NCBI GenBank assembly: GCA_030248295.1
Contig: JASANH010001015.1
Coordinates: forward strand, 93,065 to 157,064
Direction of reading: 5' to 3'
DNA length: 64,000 nt
Source of the DNA: Mesodorylaimus sp. YZB2_4
Taxonomy: Eukaryota; Nematoda; Enoplea; Dorylaimida; Dorylaimidae
Part shown: positions 43,176 to 54,849 of the stretch, in pieces
Position numbering within the stretch: the first letter of the stretch is position 1
Layout of the letters: each line of letters starts with the position of its first letter
The notes under the pieces: model-generated
Told to the model about the DNA's origin: nothing
The model's input: the letters and a program-made list of their open reading frames with translations, nothing else
Databases searched by the model: none
Program-made: the position numbers and the translations under genes

Positions 43176-44560
43176 TCTGGTGTCGAATACGGGATGTAGT
43201 CGTAGATGGGTGTAAAACGGATGGATTCATTATCATTCCTTAATTAATTCTTTTATAACTTATTTCTTTCTTATTCATTGGTAGTTCTTTCTGAACGCCT
43301 TATCCGATATAGTCGATGTAACTTGTCTGTATGGAAAGTTAACTGCCTGGAACCTTTTTGACATTTGCGCAAGATTAATCTCATTAAAGCGAGATGCGGA
43401 GGAAACGAGTGCAGGAATGGCACTGATCGTACTGTTAAAATCTAAAACCACCTTTCACCAGATGGGATATTTGCAGGAAAGATGTAAAAGCAAATTTGCT
43501 CAGATAACGTGTGTATGGCATTGAATTTCAGCTAGAGGGAACCCTGTTTGATAGAGGGATTCAAATCGGTGCCTGAAACCTGAAACTATATTTTACGCAT
43601 TATCTGGAAAGCGAATATCAGATTTTGACTAAATACAAGGCATTCTGCTCTTTGTGTTTTCCATGCGTGCAGTATGGTGGGTTCAGTTCATCAGCTCTGA
43701 TAAAAATATGATTGCATGGATGGGTAAAATATGGTTTCAGATCGGGTACTTCATTATTGATCGGTTAACTTAGGTTTGCCTTTTTTAAAAGTTGAAACCG
43801 GAGTTTATTGAGTTGGACATTTCGGCAGGCCATAGCTTTTTTTGGCACTCCCACTTGTCAAGTCCCAAATGGGGCCAATAACAGACACGAGTTTCCAATC
43901 TATCACGCAAGCGGATCCTTGTTATCTGGTTGCTTTTCTAATCGGGCATTTTATTTGTAAGTTTGATCGTCGATTAGCGTGCACAGATCCTTTTTTGAAC
44001 TCATAAAGAAGCCGAAATCAGATGTCCTGAGTGGGGATCGAACCTTGGACCTCCGGATTGTTAGGCTGACGCATTCACCGCTGAGCCATTCATAACAAGT
44101 CGCAAATGAAAGTGCTCTTAACCTGGATGCCTACACAAATCTCTAAACCCTCATTCATCCCCGCCTCCCCCCGCTTAAAGCTATAAGATTTTCAAAAATG
44201 TTGGCACTCGAACTTAAAAAGCATTTGCTTTGGACGGGAAGGCGCCAAATGTTTCGCGAAGGCGGTAAAAATAGTTTTTGGTCATATATGCAAGGACATT
44301 CCAAAAATATGTCTTTCATGTCAAGAATGTGGAAACAAATTCTGAGACATAAGCTGCTGTGTAACAGGTTCCCCCATCGGGACAGCTTATTGCTGTGAAT
44401 TTTTATCCAGAGTCGCATGTTCGAACGTCCTTGGCAGACTGGTTGGTAGACCAACTAACAGAAGGCGGGTGATGCAGATTATTTTACTAACCAATCACAG
44501 CTCGCACTGCATCCTCCCTCTCTCCAGGCGAGCTGGTCAATGTGCCATTCCATATCAACC
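43176..44560. other. Intergenic stretch with a tRNA-Val-like fragment
   Basis: No gene is supported. At 44028-44098 on the minus strand TGGCTCAGCGGTGAATGCG, GCCTAACAA and AAGGTTCGATCCCC follow in tRNA-Val(AAC) order, but the acceptor stem does not pair, so it is a pseudogene or SINE head. Confidence 0.4.
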
Positions 44561-44567
44561 ATCTGAC

Positions 44568-47500
44568 TTATTTTGACCGCCCATCATCAGCCCATCCATA
44601 CAAGTTGTTTTTCCACCACGAGCTCACATCAGTGCACAATTTCTTTGAATGCACATCAATATCAATTATGGACGAGAGAGTAAGGTGAGCGTGCTTTGGA
44701 CCAAAGGCAGCGCATTCTGGTGATTCTAAGAGATTTTTCAACTCTTGAATTTGCGCATTGTGCCCACATCCCACCATGATCGTTCTGAGGGCATCAAAGA
44801 GAGCATTGCACGGCCCCAGGCTGCTGGCGCATTGGTCCATTGTTGAACATGCAGCGTACAAGTTGGGTGCTGTCTGGCTGTAAACGGCACGAATGCACTG
44901 CGAAACAGCGCTTCGTTTGGTTTTGGTGTCGCAAAATGAGGCCACTGTCTTTTCATTTTGCATCAATGGAATATAACTGTACCAAAAGTAGGTCTGAGTA
45001 CCTATTTCCCTGAAAAGAGTGAGTTTTTAGCCCGATGCTCTGAGAGCGAATCGAATTTGTTGTCTTTTGACCAAGTTTCAGTAAAAGTATTGCATGGCAA
45101 GTGACAGCAAGCGATATGCTGCTGCAAGTAAATCTGGTGAAACAAAAAGGGCCTGATTATAGTCGGTCGCTAGCCTGTCGTCCGACCAGGCGCGCGTGCC
45201 TCAAATTCGCGTAGTTGCCGCATTCGGGCGATTTTATCGAAACTTTCAGCGATAACCCAAGTTAATGTCAGCGAAAATTTTGTAGAGAAAAATATGCTCT
45301 ATCAAGCAGATATGATTTGAATTTTTTTGTTATTATTAAAGAATTTTTGCTATTCAAATGGAGAAAATTGTTAAATTTAATGAAAGCTGCAACAGCAATA
45401 CGAAGACAACCAGTCGATAGAGCGCATTTTTTTCTGCTAAATTGTCGCTGACATTGATCCAGGTTATCGCTGAAAATTTCTAGAAAAATTGGCAGAAAGC
45501 AGCAAAGGCGCAAAAATGCATTTCGACAGGCGTGTGTGCACCCAATTATAATTTGGCCCTGATTTTCTATCTCACAGTGATCGCAAGTCACGATCTCCGC
45601 TCAGGGTTTACGTTTTTCAATTATCGTTCTACCTGTAAGACATACCCGTGCAGCATATCTTTGCGCAACGACAAGGTGCCCGACAAAATTGACGTGATGA
45701 TCCACAGCGTATCTTCATCGGCGCCAAGGAGCTTGTTCATGGCTTTTACAGCATCAATCACACAAGTCCGGCGAGTGTATTCCTCCCAAGACATAAATAG
45801 CGACACTCCGCACCGAGCCGTTGCCTCAGAATCTTTATTCTTCAGTTGTTCTCGCACCGCTGTCGGATCATTGCATTGGTTGCTAAGAAATCGAGTAAAG
45901 GGGTCACATACAGCTTGCTTCAGCCAATGATCACATTATTGATGCCACCCTTAGACAGTGTTTCTGTATGGGCCGACCACGACCTTGACAAGTGAAAATG
46001 TTGACCCAATGATATTAGAATGCACAAATTAGACACAAATAATTAGTGATTTGTCACATATTAGAACAAATTACAAATTAGTGATTAAGAATAGTATGTG
46101 CCCCACAATTGTATGGAGGCGCAAAATTGAAAAATACTGTATTTTGCACCCCTTCCCTGTGGAAATACACATAAAAACGTGTTGCTTTGGCGATATCTCC
46201 CATATCTCCCAAACCCTTGGTCCCGAAATGATCTATCCACCATACCATACCATGATCTATTTCTTCCTGACAACCATAAGGTGAAACGAAAGAAGTTTTC
46301 AAGGTGGGTCCGGAGTGGGTACAGAAAATCTGATTCCATGCGCGTCCTGTTTTCTGATGAGAAGATTAGAGGGTCATGGCACACCCGAAAGAATATGTCA
46401 AAATGACCACAAGATAATGGCTATCGAATGCTTTTTTAAAATTTTGCCTAGATCTTACCGTTCGCGATATATTCCCGTCTGCAATTAGAATTCAAATTTT
46501 TCTGCACATACTTTCCGAATAACTCGATATAAAGAAAAGAAAACCCCTTTAAAGTTTTACCATATGTGCGCCTTGGTACCCGCTTTCAGAAAATATAGGT
46601 ACGTTATATACTTTGTCGTTACATGTTAGGGTCAAAATCGCAAAAACCCCTAAATTTGCCAGCCATGGTTTTATTCTCGATCTTTAGAGTTCGACCGCAG
46701 GCTGCTATCGACACCAAACATAGCTTGCCTTGCAGAGCAAAAAATGCTGCAAGAGTAGCCCTTTCCCATGTTCAGCAGTCACTAGTTAAAAACGCGTACA
46801 GGACACGTATTTCTCATATCTGCCATTGCTAGGGCTGTGCGGCTGGCGACGAATCAGCGATTGTTTGCGACCGTAACGAAAGCGATTTCGCAGTCGCAAG
46901 CCGCAGACGCTTCGCGAACTGCAATTCCCACACTTTACAAGTAAATGTCCTGTACGCGGTTTTTTGGTGACTTCTGAACATGGGACAGAGCTACTAAGCA
47001 AAAAATGGGGTCAAAATTTTTATTTGGCACATTAAGATTTGTATGAGTCGACCCTCACAGAAACCCTGTCTAAACTCACAAGGTACAATTATGTGATCAA
47101 GATTTGCAGGCATCTCATTTGAAACTAGTGGCCAATTCGGTTGGAAGCTCCTTTGTGGAAGTCGCTATTGTGGGGTGGGGGGAGGGGGGGTGTAAACTAG
47201 TAAACGCTTGTGCGCTAGTCAAGGCATTCGATACAGCACTGGATGCAGCCCAAGGGATCGCGAAGGTGATTTGGGTCATGGTAAGACAGGTACATATGGA
47301 CCCTTGAACCACTAGGACCACCCTGGAACAACCAGCTAGTCTCGGCTTGGTCCCCGGATGGCCTATCGTGATATTACCGACTGCGACTCTGCCCGGCATC
47401 AGAAACCAGTAAACTCTGCATGCTTACTTGATATAACAGTCGAGAACCTTGAGTTCGACAGCAGTTGCATTAATAGGAGAAGCAGCACTTTCGGCACACT

Positions 47501-47612
47501 GAAAATATGCTTCGACTGCACTTCTACACATGCTCACCGCCGATGACATGGAAGATTGAGAATCGGTGTTTCCAACGAGGCAGGCTCCGATCAGCACAAG
47601 GATTCTACGCAT
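44568..47612 (-). CDS. Secreted Cys-rich protein, three exons, paralogue A
   Basis: Minus-strand exons 47612-47428, 45882-45646 and 45009-44568 join in phase 2 at both junctions; 287 residues. It starts with a signal peptide (MRRILVLIGACLVGNTDS) and has about 16 cysteines after it, in two loose blocks: SMCRSAVEAYFQCAE...DCYI.NQC...ARC...RTC, and SFC...SQC...YAACSTMDQC...GPC...GCG...ECAAFG...KLC. The layout hints at two diverged copies of one all-helical disulfide domain, as in nematode families such as DUF19, but I cannot assign it. Paralogue B, 4 kb away on the same strand, has exons of exactly the same lengths. Intron 1 is about 900 bases longer than in B because of an inserted element. Probably extracellular; role unknown. 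Confidence 0.82.
45150..45562. mobile_element. Palindromic MITE family P, copy 1, in intron 2 of paralogue A
   Basis: The left part (GGGCCTGATTATAGTCGG, AACTTTCAGCGATAACC, GTCAGCGAAAATTTTGTAGAG, GCTCTATC) recurs inverted on the right (GATAGAGCGCATTTTT, GTCGCTGACATTG, GGTTATCGCTGAAAATTT, ATTATAATTTGGCCCTGA). Related copies are at 49198-49440, 58985-59412 and 60470-60725. Confidence 0.75.
45948..47085. mobile_element. About 1.1 kb TIR element in intron 1 of paralogue A
   Basis: TTAGACAGTGTTTCTGTATG at the left and CAGAAACCCTGTCTAA at the right are inverted repeats (extending to GGCCGAC and GTCGACCC). Paralogue B lacks this block. A second hairpin with arms at about 46767-46812 and 46938-46984 (CCCATGTTCAG, CGCGTACAGGACA) is nested inside. 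Confidence 0.6.
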
Positions 47613-47875
47613 TTTTCTTCGTCCACTGTCAACTAGTCTTACAGCGCGAGGGTCACCTTGTATTTATTATTGCCACCCAATCCAGCCTAGCTGGCAGCAG
47701 CTTGTTAGTCGGATTGTATGTAGGTGTCAGGACGACTCATTTTCCTGTCTCCTTTTTATGATCTTGTACGATCTGCAGCGCATTTGTGACAGCTGTGCCA
47801 TATTTTCCAAAGTCTCGCTACCCTTTCGATCAGCGCATGTGCAGTCGTTTATATTAGCTACGAGAAATATTTCTG
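47613..47875 (-). promoter_or_regulatory. Conserved upstream region of paralogue A
   Basis: Nearly identical to 50596-50860 upstream of paralogue B: AACTAGTCTTACAGCGCGAG, TGTATTTATTATTGCCACCC, GTATGTAGGTGTCAGGACGA and others (plus-strand reading). It probably holds the promoter and 5' UTR duplicated with the gene. Confidence 0.5.
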
Positions 47876-48068
47876 TAACGAGAAATATTCCAGTAACCAG
47901 GCAACTCTCACGCTTGCATCTTTAACTTGTTAGTTTGTATATGGTGAAAAGCGGATACTTGTAAAGTAGTCACTTGTGGCGCTTGTAACACTTGCAAATG
48001 CCTCGGTGAAACTGGGCCAGGCCGCGAGTCCGTACAAAGTATACAGTGCACACACAGAAACAGTAACG

Positions 48069-48222
48069 GTTTGTGCTGTATGCATAAGGAAGAAGGCCCC
48101 ATGGATAGTTCAGACGACGAATTGGAGGTCAATTGGATTCAATGTATCAAATGCGATACCTGATTTCATCAAGCATGCATTTTTGCAGAGAGGCGGATAA
48201 GTTTGTTTGTGATACGTGTACG
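48069..48222 (+). pseudogene. PHD-finger fragment with a stop and frameshifts
   Basis: Across three frames the order is CAVC, then HKEEGPMDSSDDELEVNW, IQCIKCDT, a TGA where PHD fingers have Trp (48161-48163), FHQACIFAE and then, in a shifted frame, ADKFVCDTC. The pattern C-x2-C ... C-x2-C ... (W)FH-x2-C ... C-x2-C is that of a PHD zinc finger. The stop and at least two frame changes show a dead copy. PHD fingers occur in chromatin proteins and also in ORF1 of some LINEs, so a transposon origin is possible. It sits between the two secreted-protein genes. Confidence 0.6.
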
Positions 48223-48583
48223 TTCGCCTGAGAAATAAATACCCATTGACGAAATTGACATACACCTGTGTGTATACGAGTATGAATGTGTAAAGAATGA
48301 AAAAGCGCATCGATGTGTTCGAGGTCAGTGACAAGATTCGAATTTATTTTTTTAAGAATAGGTGTTAACGCCGGCAGCTGTCAGCTTACACGCTTATAAC
48401 TTTTTTGTACTCCGCGCTGCAGTGATCGTAACTGAGAATCGTTTACACTATGGTAGTGTGCGCGAAGGTGTTACGGGGAAGAAATAAAGGAGGGTGATTA
48501 CTTTACTAACCAATCACAGCTCGCACTGCATCTCCCCTCTCTCCAGGCGAGCTGGTCGATGTCACCCATATCACCCATCTGAC

Positions 48584-50595
48584 TTACTTTGACCGCCCAT
48601 CATCAGCCCATCCATTCAGGTTGTTCTGCCACCACAAGCTCGCATCAGTGCACAATCTCCTTGGGTACACATCATTACCGAGCATGGACGAGAAAGCGAG
48701 GTAAGCGTGCTGAGGACCAAAGGCAGCGCATTCTGGTGATTCTAAGACATTTTTCAACTTTTGAATTTGCGCATTGTGCCCACATCCCACCATGATCGTT
48801 CTGAGGGCATCGAATAGAGCATTGCACGGCCCCATGCTGCTGGCGCATTGGTCAATTGTTGAACATGCAGCGTACAAGTTGGGTGCTGTCTGGCTGTAAA
48901 CGGCACGAATGCACTGCGAGACAGAGCTTCGTTTGTTCTTGGTGCCGCAAAATGAGGCCACTGTCTTTTCATTTTGCATCAATGGAATATAACTGTACCA
49001 ATAGAAGGCCAGAGTACCTGTTGCCCTAAAAAAATGTGAGTGTTCAGCCCAATGCCCGCTCAAAAAAACACTGCAGATCTGAAAGATAATCGAACTTGTT
49101 GCCTTTTGACCAGGTTTCAGCAAAAGTATTGCGCGGAAAGTGACAGCAGGCGACATGCTACTGAGTGTAGATCTAATGGAGGTGGCCCAAAGGTGGCTAA
49201 GGGCCTGATTGTAGTCGGTCGCTCCCCTGTCGCACGACCGACTCTGCCGCATTCGCGCGATTTTTCTCGAAATTTTTAGCGATTTTCCCAAGTTCATGTC
49301 AGCAGCAGTATTGCAGAGAAAAACGTGCTCTATCAAGCAGATATGATATCAAGGCTTTTATCGAAGAATTTTCGTGAATTTTCGCGATCAAAAATGCGTT
49401 TTAACAGACCTTGGTGCACCCAAGTATAATTAGGCCCTAATTTTCTGCCTCGGAGTGATCGCAACTCAGAGGCACTGGTTCGATCTCCGCTCAGTGTTTA
49501 TGCTTTTAAATTATCATTCTACCTGTAATACTTACCCGCGCAGCATATATTTGCGCAACGACAAGGTACTCGACAAAATTGAGGCGATGGTCCGCAGCGT
49601 ATCTTCATCGGCGCCAAGGAACTTGTTCATGGCTTTTAGAGCATCAATCATGCAACTCTCGCGAGTGTATGCCTCCCAAGGCATAATTAGTGACACTCCG
49701 CACCGAGCCGTTGCCGCAGGATCTTTATTCTTCAGTTGTTCTCGCACCGCTGTCGGATCATTGCATTGGTTGCTAAGAAATCGAGTACACGGCTTGGTCA
49801 GATACTATTTGGTTCAGCCTAGGAGTTGGACCTACAAATTACAAGGGGACTGTATCTCATATACCGCATTTCATACTTTCCAGCGGACTTATTATTGTCA
49901 CCTTGTCATTAGCAGTTTTTAAAAGTCTGCGCAGTCTCTCCTCGGTTTTTCTGATTTATAGGTCGAACTCCTTCCATGACGAGTCATTGGATGAAGGTCA
50001 TTGGTGTGTCATTGGCCTCATCCAATGACACGTCATTGTTGCCATCTTCAACTCATAGGGTCTAAGCATGTGCTTAATATTTGCAGGCATCTTATTTGAA
50101 ACTAGTGGACATATTCGTCTGTAGGCTTCTTCAAGGAGGTCCCTGTCGTGCTGACCAATTGGGGGGAGAGGGTGTATGTCATTAGACGCTAGGTCTGATA
50201 AGGGAGTTTGATACAGCGTTTGGGGCAGCCCAATCGATCGCAAAAGTAATTTGACTCATGGTAAGGTAGTATACACCTGGACCCTTGAACCAGTATGACC
50301 TCTCTGGAACAACAATCTAGTCTCGGCCTAATCCACGGACGCCTATTAAAAGAGATATTATTGACTGCGACCCCAACCACGATCAGAAATCATAAACTCT
50401 GCATGCTTACTTGATATAACAATCGAGGACCTTGCCTTCGACAGCGCTTGCATTCATAGTAGAAGCAGCACTTTCGGCACACTGAAAATATGCTTCGACT
50501 GCACTTCTACACATGCTCACCGCCGATGACATGGAAGATTGTGAATTGGTGTTTCCAACGAGGCAGGCTCCAATCAGCACAAGGATTCTATGCAT
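48584..50595 (-). CDS. Secreted Cys-rich protein, three exons, paralogue B
   Basis: Minus-strand exons 50595-50411, 49772-49536 and 49025-48584 have lengths 185, 237 and 442, the same as paralogue A; 287 residues. Signal peptide MHRILVLIGACLVGNTNS. All cysteines seen in A are kept, while surface positions differ (for example SLFMSWEEYTRRTC in A against SLIMPWEAYTRESC here), so both copies look maintained. Intron 1 is short (about 640 bases). Intron 2 carries a shortened family P MITE at the same place as in A, so that insertion came before the duplication. Function unknown. Confidence 0.82.
49198..49440. mobile_element. Palindromic MITE family P, partly deleted copy, in intron 2 of paralogue B
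   Basis: Keeps GGCCTGATTGTAGTCGGTCG on the left and ATAATTAGGCCCTAA on the right, with much of the second arm lost. Confidence 0.65.
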
Positions 50596-51175
50596 TTTTG
50601 TTCGTCCACTGTCAACTAGTCTTACAGCGCGAGGGTCACCTTGTATTTATTATTGCCACCCAACGCAGCCTAGCTGGCAGCAGCTTGTTAGTCGGATTGT
50701 ATGTAGGTGTCAGGACGACTCATTTTCTTGTCTCCTTTTTATGATCTTCCACGATTTGCAGCGCATTTGTGACAGCTGTGCCATATTTCCTTAAGTCTCG
50801 CTATCCTTTCGATCAGCGCATGTGCAGTCGTTCGTCTCATATTAGCCACGAGAAATATTTTATCTGCTTGTCTTCTGTTCCTATGGCAAAAGGGTATGAC
50901 TGATTGATGTGCGCACAGCAGACGCTCGGACATTTGCCATGCCTGCTGATGATAAGGGAGAATAAAGATACATATACAGTATGCATGGATATGATTTCGA
51001 TATCCATATCTCATTAACATTATGTCTAATGCACAGTACCCCTCCGAAACATACAGATAAATATAATGCAGGGCGATGGTGTGAGAGGTAATAAGGTACG
51101 AGCACAATCACGCAGCCTGAGTGTCGACGTTAGTTTATTCTACCAAAACCACTACGCTAACACTACTGAGACTCA

Positions 51176-52180
51176 TGAGGCCGCAGTCGCACTAGGTCCG
51201 AGAATGGTTCTAGAACCGTTCTCGATAAATTGTCCCTCGGTCGCACTACTGGTCGAGAATCGTTCTCATTCTAGTGCGACTTTGCATCTCTTCTCGCGAG
51301 AGTCGTTCTAGAATTGATCTGGGAGTGGGGCCCCACTCCGAGATCAATTCTCACCTGAGAGCGATTCTTCATTCTGGTGCGACCAGAAGATTAGTTCTCG
51401 CTCGATTCTCGATGCTCACTTTTCAAAGGGCGGAGCCTTTTTGTCATCGTAATCACATTGCATGAAAATCACACATTCCTCGAAATTCTTCCTGGAGGAG
51501 AAATTTTTGCAAATGGGTCCCAGGCGGGGGAGAATAACCAGAGGGGAGAGGATTTCCAGAGGGGGGAGAATAAAACTGAAACATTTTTCAGATGCCACTA
51601 TAGAAAGATAGACAGCCTAACGCTTGCCAAAAGTACTGCCAACTGTGTTCATTTTAATACTTCTCTTCCCGTATTCATTCATGGGAAGAGGAGCACCGAG
51701 TACTAGAGTTAGAAGCCATGATAACAAACACGGCTAAGGCGAGAGATAATTTGCGTGCGGAGACGCTTCCTATCGTAATAGATACATGCCCCTGGAATTG
51801 CAACTGCAGGTAGCGCACAGGCGAGGGGCCATTTTTTAGCAGCTCAGGAATATAAATTATGTTTGGTAATTCTGCCCGACTTTTGCTATTTTGCCCCAAG
51901 TAACATGAGTCCTTTGCTTATTGAGTTAACAGATAAGTCTACAGCAGATTCAAAGTCTGATGTGAAAGTTTAGTGGATATTATAAATATCAGCGCCAATG
52001 TGCAGACTTTTCTGCCGAGGAAAGACTTGAGAACAGTTCTAGATGCGATTTCACCTGAAAAATTAGAGAAAAGTTCTCATTCTGGTGCGATTTCAAGGGG
52101 AGAATGGTTCTCGAGATCAATGCTCGAGAACAATTCCAGAATCGTTCCCGAGAATGATTCGTAGTGCGACTGCGGGCTCA
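51176..52180. mobile_element. About 1 kb TIR element with GAGAAYGRTTCT repeats
   Basis: Ends TGAGGCCGCAGTCGCACTA and TAGTGCGACTGCGGGCTCA are 19-bp inverted repeats with one mismatch. Inside, GAGAATGGTTCT-like words and CATTCTGGTGCGA recur near both ends, and GAGTGGGGCCCCACTC at about 51325 is a perfect palindrome. No transposase is visible. Confidence 0.65.
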
Positions 52181-52189
52181 GGCAGAGTA

Positions 52190-52560
52190 GGGTCGGCCAC
52201 ATTCGTCAGTTGGGCATATTTCAAATCTGTGCCCTGCTAGGCAGACATGCGTCAAAGACGGCAGCGGCGTCTGTTTGCGACTGCAACGAAGCCGTGTGCT
52301 CGGTCGCGGAGCACTGTCCGTGCGTGGGAGCTCGCGCGCTTAGAAAAGACAACGGCCAGAAACCACTTTTTGTTTGATAGCTATGCAATCGAGGATACCA
52401 GACTAATAAGCATAAGCTTGAAATGAGAAAGGAAGTGAGAAGATATGAAAGAAGAAGCAGGGAAGTCGGATAATGCGACAAACACTAAAAATCAAAGCGT
52501 CTGCCTCGCAGGGTACAGATTTGAAATATGCGTCGGTCGGAGGAGGATCATCATCTGACA
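52190..52560. mobile_element. MITE-like inverted repeat
   Basis: CATATTTCAAATCTGTGCCC near 52214 and GGTACAGATTTGAAATATG near 52511 are inverted copies, each followed inward by AGGCAGAC. The interior resembles the hairpin element at 46820-46930 (GTTTGCGACYGYAACGAA). Confidence 0.55.
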
Positions 52561-53720
52561 GGCCGATGGAGGAGGCCTTTATATAGACGATCCTCAGTCT
52601 CGTCCTCGGTCTCGCTCATATTGTTAGGGGGCGCCCGCGTCGGTGTGAGCCAGTAATTTATTACATATAGTATAGCCATGTCCTACCCGAGGGGTAGGTA
52701 AAGAATTTTTGCCGGCTAGAAATCCGCCTTTAACGTCTCTCAGCCCAGCCAGGGGAGAGTATCGATTACTCTCCCCCACTCGCCATGACCTACCTGGTGG
52801 GGGTTACACTGGTCTTCTACGCATGCACTGTACTGGTACTATAATATCTCGTGGTCTGGTAGAACCATCCATCTTATTTTCTATTCTTCAGCTGGGCCCA
52901 TCAATGTGCCAACATGCAATGTGCAATGACTGCACAAAAATTTTTTTTTTCAAATTTTGACAAATTCATGCTAAACTGATGCAATGGTACACGCATTCAC
53001 GCATTTTTAACTTCCTTAGGATTTTTTCCTAATTTATATCTCAAATGCATATCCCAAAACGCCCAAAAAGACAGTATATAGATACAATATGATAGTCATA
53101 TTCATATTTCATAAGCTATGAATATTCATTAGATACAATTATGATATGGATCAACATTAATTGGCCCAAAAAGTCAGATTCTCTTATTCAAACGTGGTAT
53201 GTATTGCTTTTTTTGCAAAAGCAGCGAAGTGAGCAGCTGAAATTATTTTTTTGGTGATATAGGTGAAAGTGCAACGTTTTTCGAAAGGTCGTCATGGGAG
53301 CATATCGAACTGGAACACTTAAAAAAGCGAGTCACATTTACCCATGGTTTTTATTCAGGGTTTCTGTTCATGATTGAGCGCTTGCATAAAGTTGTGACAC
53401 TTTTATACCCACTACTGATCGCGAGATGGACTATCGTTTACAAAATGCTTTCTTCAATGCACCTTGTAGCGCACCGGCATTTATGGTACATGAGTCAGTT
53501 GGCGCGATTACGCTTTGGACTAACAATAAGCTCACCTTCAGTGCTAGGCATTGTTTATGATACGTATGCTGTTCACCTCCGCTATGCCACGCTCGAACAC
53601 TGCTAGCTTGCCAGCTCCCCACTCTATTATATAACGTTAAATAAGACGAAAAAAAGCTTTCACAAAAAATTCAAATTTAAAAATGGCGGGAAACTGCGTA
53701 CAGCAAAATATTCTGTCCAT
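52561..53720. other. Stretch without a supported gene
   Basis: A+T-rich DNA with a TATATAG-like word near 52580 and ORFs of up to 83 codons. Nothing recognisable. Confidence 0.35.
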
Positions 53721-53727
53721 CTTTTTT

Positions 53728-54843
53728 CTACGTTTTGTTCAAAAGTTGATCAAGTTCGTTAGGATTCTCGTGGGCAGCATTGTTGGCGTGGATGAATGTC
53801 ATATTTCGACCATGGTTGATATTGTGGTCATGGCCGACTTGACCCCATCGTCTGGCCCAGCCGTACTGTTTCGCCCGGGCGGTCTTGATTTCAGGGATAC
53901 GTACAGCGTAGATGACTGGATTGATGAGACTTTTGAAGAGAATGCACAAATTGGAGAGGACACCCAGGGCGAATACGAGTTTGGGATGTGTGTCGAGTGT
54001 GAGAGGACACGTGCTGCAGGTGAGCAGGAAGGCGAGACAAGTGGGGATCCAGAAGAGGAAGAAAGTGACCCAGATGCAAACTGTGGTCATGAATGTGCGT
54101 CGTTTTCGTTTCAGTGCCGTGCTGGGCGTGACCAACTGGTCTTGGCGATAAGACAGGTGCAGGAACTTGATGTAGAGGGTTGACATGACCAGGAATGGGG
54201 CCACGAAGACGAAGAAGGTGACGAGACGGAATGAGAGTGTGGACCAGAATTGTATTTGCCAGCAGTGGCCGAGGCAGGGGTGATAGGGGGAACGGAATCC
54301 CTGGTTGGGGGTTGCTGAGAAGAATAGGAGTAGGAAGAAGGGGGGCAGGCACCACATGACGCAGATGACGAGTCTGGTGGCCCTGGGCGTCAGGATCTCC
54401 TTGAATGTGCTGGGATGAGATATGTTCAAGTAGTGGCTGACGGCCAGTGCCAACAAGTGCCAGGTGCTGGTGATCAGGCCACCCATGCGTAGGGCCTCGA
54501 ATGTGAGCGAGACGCAGGCATTGGTGAACAGGCCCAGCACGGAGTACACGTAACTGTTGTACACCACACTGAAGGTCATGGCGATCGAAGTGCACAGGTC
54601 GGAGACGGCTAGGCTGATGGTCAGGGGCAGAGTGGGGTTGCCGCAACGACCGCTCGATGGTCGCTTGATCAGACGAGTGGCCAGTAGCAGGGCCCCGTTG
54701 ACCAACATGACCACCATGGCTAGCAGAACAATGACGGGCACTGCCACAGCATACAGCTGCCGTTTGAGGAGAAATAGAGATGCTTCGATAGGGGTCAGGT
54801 TGGAGGAGCAGGGCAGAGACATGTTGATTGGAATACCATGCAT
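53728..54843 (-). CDS. Class A-like orphan GPCR, intronless
   Basis: The ORF opens at 54948, but the ATG at 54843 is preferred: it puts a short N-terminus with two N-glycosylation sites (NMS, NLT) right before TM1, giving 371 residues. Seven helices are clear: TM1 VIVLLAMVVMLVNGALLL; TM2 PLTISLAVSDL; TM3 ending LLALAVSHYLNISHP; TM4 VICVMWCLPPFFLLLFF; TM5 LVTFFVFVAPFLVMSTLY; TM6 VCIWVTFFLFWIPTCLAFLL; TM7 LCILFKSLINPVIYAV. NPxxY in TM7 and the FWIP form of CWxP mark class A. The DRY motif at the end of TM3 is SHY, so the acidic and basic residues are lost. A basic loop (KRKRR) precedes TM6. Ligand unknown. The upstream region is packed with GATA sites. Confidence 0.88.
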   Translation of the reverse strand: MHGIPINMSLPCSSNLTPIEASLFLLKRQLYAVAVPVIVLLAMVVMLVNGALLLATRLIKRPSSGRCGNPTLPLTISLAVSDLCTSIAMTFSVVYNSYVYSVLGLFTNACVSLTFEALRMGGLITSTWHLLALAVSHYLNISHPSTFKEILTPRATRLVICVMWCLPPFFLLLFFSATPNQGFRSPYHPCLGHCWQIQFWSTLSFRLVTFFVFVAPFLVMSTLYIKFLHLSYRQDQLVTPSTALKRKRRTFMTTVCIWVTFFLFWIPTCLAFLLTCSTCPLTLDTHPKLVFALGVLSNLCILFKSLINPVIYAVRIPEIKTARAKQYGWARRWGQVGHDHNINHGRNMTFIHANNAAHENPNELDQLLNKT

Positions 54844-54849
54844 GGCAGA

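Noticed and set aside
44028..44098. tRNA-Val gene
   Set aside because: A and B boxes and the AAC anticodon are recognisable but the acceptor stem does not pair; a tRNA pseudogene or SINE head is more likely.
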